A stretch of DNA of 8,602 bases from NCBI GenBank assembly GCA_944393295.1, contig CALXZR010000007.1, positions 1-8,602 on the forward strand, in the 5' to 3' direction. Below the pieces are notes generated by a model, which did no database searches, was not told the origin of the DNA, and was given only the letters and a program-made list of their open reading frames with translations. Source of the stretch: an uncultured Clostridia bacterium (GTDB lineage: Bacteria; Bacillota_A; Clostridia; TANB77; CAG-508). Below are positions 7,606-8,602 of this stretch, piece by piece; positions within the stretch are counted from its first letter, which is position 1; each line of letters opens with the position of its first letter. Both the position numbers and the translations under genes were made by a program.

Positions 7606-7631
7606 TTTCTTTCAGGTGCACGCTGAAGAAA
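7606..7631 (-). repeat. 3'-trailer hairpin with loop CGUGCAC
   Basis: Read on the minus strand just after the stop codon of the small gene, UUUCUUCAG (7631-7623) pairs with CUGAA-(A bulge)-GAAA (7615-7606). This gives nine base pairs with a single bulged A at 7610 and a 7-base loop CGUGCAC (7622-7616). The loop is the exact reverse complement of the loop of the 5'-leader hairpin at 7996-8022. The hairpin has no following T run, so it is not a terminator; the terminator is farther on. Confidence 0.6.
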
Positions 7632-7636
7632 GATTG

Positions 7637-7954
7637 CTATTCTGTGGTATCTTCTGAAGTAGTTTCATCGGGATTTTCGGAATGGCATTTGCAATGGGCA
7701 CCGCAGTTACAATTTTTGCGAGTACCTTTTACATCTTCGTCCTCGTCCAAATCCTCAACCCAAAGATCGTCGGCTTCTTCTTCCATTGCAAGATATGCTT
7801 CTTCTTTGCCATCTTCGTAGCCAAGAGCATAGAATTCATCTTCGAACTTTTCACGGAAGAATTCCTCAGCAATTTTGTAGATTCCTATTACTGCAAGCGA
7901 GGCAAAGCAAATCCGCTTTGCAGTATCAAATACCTTCTTCACATTAACTTTCAT
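7637..7954 (-). CDS. Small acidic Cys/His-cluster protein of unknown function in a GC-richer island
   Basis: I do not recognise this 105-residue protein. Residues 1-14 are basic, and residues 15-27 (ICFASLAVIGIYK) form a short hydrophobic segment that could be a weak membrane or amphipathic helix. Residues 28-74 are increasingly acidic, with the run VEDLDEDED at 66-74. Residues 81-91 are NCNCGAHCKCH, giving Cys82, 84, 88, 90 and His87, 91, a likely metal-binding cluster. The tail is acidic and Thr/Ser-rich. Coding status is supported by a strong GGAGGAAG Shine-Dalgarno (7956-7963), its own promoter and terminator, and a frame with no stops. Codon use differs sharply from neighbours: CGG, CGT, CGC, TTC, TAC, GGC, GCC and TCG appear, where the flanking genes use AGA, TTT, TAT and GGA. 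Two 60-base lines inside it (7681-7800) have 25 and 28 G/C, against 14 in a hisS line (7441-7500). Recent horizontal acquisition is the simplest reading. Confidence 0.75.
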   Translation of the reverse strand: MKVNVKKVFDTAKRICFASLAVIGIYKIAEEFFREKFEDEFYALGYEDGKEEAYLAMEEEADDLWVEDLDEDEDVKGTRKNCNCGAHCKCHSENPDETTSEDTTE

Positions 7955-7955
7955 A

Positions 7956-7963
7956 CTTCCTCC
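7956..7963 (-). promoter_or_regulatory. Shine-Dalgarno that fixes the start of the small acidic protein
   Basis: On the minus strand GGAGGAAG lies directly before TATG, with the GGAGG core four bases from the ATG at 7954. It is the strongest ribosome site in the window and confirms the start. Confidence 0.8.
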
Positions 7964-7995
7964 ATATTCTCATAACCATTTGCAGTTTCTATATG

Positions 7996-8022
7996 CTTAA
8001 GAGAACGTGCACTTCTCCTAAG
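7996..8022 (-). repeat. 5'-leader hairpin with loop GUGCACG
   Basis: On the minus-strand transcript CUUAGGAGAA (8022-8013) pairs with UUCUCUUAAG (8005-7996). This is a 10-bp stem with one G-U pair (8018-8000) and a 7-base loop GUGCACG (8012-8006). The single imperfection is G-U in the minus-strand RNA but an A-C mismatch on the plus strand, which favours a minus-strand RNA function. It lies about 40 bases downstream of the predicted transcription start and about 30 bases before the Shine-Dalgarno. Its loop is complementary over all seven bases to the loop at 7616-7622. Confidence 0.65.
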
Positions 8023-8035
8023 TACGAGAAAAATA

Positions 8036-8056
8036 TTTAATGCGAATCGCATTAAA
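8036..8056. promoter_or_regulatory. Perfect 10-1-10 palindrome, candidate operator at the transcription start
   Basis: TTTAATGCGA (8036-8045), one central base (8046) and TCGCATTAAA (8047-8056) are perfect inverted arms. The palindrome begins about seven bases downstream of the predicted transcription start of the small acidic-protein gene, a classic repressor site. The single-base centre recalls the geometry of Fur-superfamily boxes (Fur, Zur, PerR), but the half-site does not match a consensus I can name. In RNA it could form a 9-bp hairpin with a 3-base loop and act as a 5' stabiliser instead. Confidence 0.6.
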
Positions 8057-8069
8057 AAACAACAAAATC

Positions 8070-8098
8070 ATTTTATCACAAAAAAGCTTAAAAATCAA
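8070..8098 (-). promoter_or_regulatory. Extended -10 sigma-A-type promoter for the small acidic-protein gene
   Basis: Read on the minus strand: TTGATT (8098-8093), a 17-base spacer, then TAAAAT (8075-8070; 5 of 6 matches) preceded by TGA, an extended -10 (TGn). The predicted start is near 8063. Nothing else lies between it and the gene except the palindrome and the leader hairpin, so the leader is about 110 bases long. Confidence 0.75.
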
Positions 8099-8111
8099 GT
8101 TATAAAGAGAG

Positions 8112-8131
8112 CTCTGCTAAAGTTAGCAGAG
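8112..8131 (-). terminator. Terminator of the dipeptidase gene
   Basis: CTCTGCTAA (8131-8123 on the minus strand) and TTAGCAGAG (8120-8112) form a perfect inverted repeat, practically an 8-bp stem with an ACTT loop. The following sequence is CTCTCTTTAT, a broken rather than continuous T run, so efficiency may be moderate. It lies 14 bases after the dipeptidase stop and 13 bases upstream of the next promoter's -35 element. Confidence 0.7.
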
Positions 8132-8145
8132 TAAAATATCTAAAG

Positions 8146-8602
8146 TTATTTGCTTAATTCATATATTGCTTTTGCATAAATATAAGAGGCTTGCATAAGT
8201 TTATCAATATCAATAAATTCATCTACTTGATGGCACATATCAGTATCTCCAGGCATATTTGCACCATAAGATATAAAATTTGGAAATGCTCTTGCATAAG
8301 TACCACCACCGATAGCAACTGCTTCTAGATTGTTTCCGGTTTCTTCATTATATATATTTACAAGTGTTTTAACTAATTTACTATCTTTTGAAACACAAAT
8401 AGGGTCTTGTTTTGATAAAACAGTAATTTTAATATTCTCATAGAATTGTATTAGCTTTTTATATTGAAGAATAATATCATCTAAAGCTGTATGTACAGGA
8501 ACTCTTAAATTTATACCAATATCTAAATTTCCATTTTCAAATTTTATATTTCCAATATTAGAGGTTAAAGAACCAGATTCATCTTGAATACAAGATTCTT
8601 CA
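8146..8602 (-). CDS. M20-family Sapep/PepV-type metal-dependent dipeptidase, C-terminal part (5' end outside window)
   Basis: The minus-strand frame is open from the window edge to the TAA at 8146-8148, giving 151 complete residues. It reads ...GINLRVPVHTALDDI... in the lid/dimerisation-domain region, then the conserved AIGGGTYARAFPN and GANMPGDTDMCHQVDEFIDID. The GGGTYA-x-AFPN and P-G-(D/E)-x-D-x-x-HQ-x-DE pattern is the hallmark of Sapep/PepV dipeptidases. The His in MCHQ corresponds to the C-terminal metal ligand of M20 enzymes. These cytoplasmic enzymes, often Mn2+-dependent, cleave dipeptides in peptide nutrition. The N-terminal catalytic half lies off the window. The gene points toward hisS but is separated from it by the independent small-gene unit. 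Confidence 0.9.
   Translation of the reverse strand, partial: EESCIQDESGSLTSNIGNIKFENGNLDIGINLRVPVHTALDDIILQYKKLIQFYENIKITVLSKQDPICVSKDSKLVKTLVNIYNEETGNNLEAVAIGGGTYARAFPNFISYGANMPGDTDMCHQVDEFIDIDKLMQASYIYAKAIYELSK

Noticed and set aside
7551..7820. Plus-strand ORF of 89 codons over the GC-richer island
   Set aside because: It begins within the terminator hairpin, has no ribosome site, is Ser-rich low-complexity, and is antisense to the better supported minus-strand gene with a strong Shine-Dalgarno and promoter.
7989..8012. Possible seven-codon leader peptide (GTG at 8012) preceded by AGGAG in the 5' leader of the small gene
   Set aside because: AGGAG to GTG spacing is only two bases, the start would be GTG within the hairpin loop, and the short sequence (V/M-H-V-L-L-S-I) shows no run of a regulatory amino acid.
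7606..8022. Reading the two GTGCACG hairpins as terminal inverted repeats of a MITE-like element
   Set aside because: Outside the shared seven bases the flanks do not align, and I see no convincing target-site duplication around them; kept only as an alternative to the kissing-loop idea.
1..8602. CRISPR arrays, tRNA or rRNA genes, transposase or phage genes
   Set aside because: Read for on both strands; no regularly spaced direct repeats, cloverleaf candidates, or mobile-element protein motifs were seen.

Overview
The window looks like chromosomal DNA of a very AT-rich member of the Bacillota, most likely a clostridial (possibly gut-associated) lineage. The reasons are the recJ - rel - MBL hydrolase - hisS gene order, a YlbF-family protein, a PepV/Sapep-type dipeptidase, strong purine-rich Shine-Dalgarno sites, heavy use of AGA/AAA/ATA codons, and an ordinary bacterial genetic code (TGG for Trp, TAA/TAG stops). 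The genus cannot be fixed from this sequence alone.

Layout. (1) Positions 1-1035: the 3' end of a GH57/DUF1957 alpha-glucan branching enzyme, then a YlbF-family gene, closed by a clear intrinsic terminator. (2) 1036-1540: a small single-pass membrane protein of unknown function that starts directly after that terminator and is followed by a second strong terminator. (3) 1563-7549: a promoter followed by a tight same-strand cluster: recJ (ssDNA exonuclease), a bifunctional Rel-type (p)ppGpp synthetase/hydrolase, a glyoxalase-II-like metallo-beta-lactamase-fold hydrolase, and hisS. Gaps are 48, 2 and 13 bases, so one operon is likely. It links DNA repair, the stringent response and histidyl-tRNA charging. 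The HisRS carries archaeal/eukaryotic-type motifs instead of the usual bacterial ones. (4) 7553-8098: an isolated minus-strand unit of clearly higher GC. It encodes a 105-residue acidic protein with a CxCxxHCxCH cluster, and has its own extended -10 promoter, a near-perfect palindrome at the transcription start, its own terminator, and two hairpins flanking the ORF. (5) 8112-8602: the C-terminal part of an M20 Sapep/PepV dipeptidase on the minus strand with its terminator.

The most unusual item is region 4. The predicted mRNA has one hairpin in the 5' leader and one just after the stop codon. Their 7-nt loops (GUGCACG and CGUGCAC) are exact reverse complements, which would allow a 5'-3' kissing interaction around a compositionally foreign small gene. 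This comes from reading the sequence by eye and is a hypothesis. The rest of the window is conventional housekeeping content.
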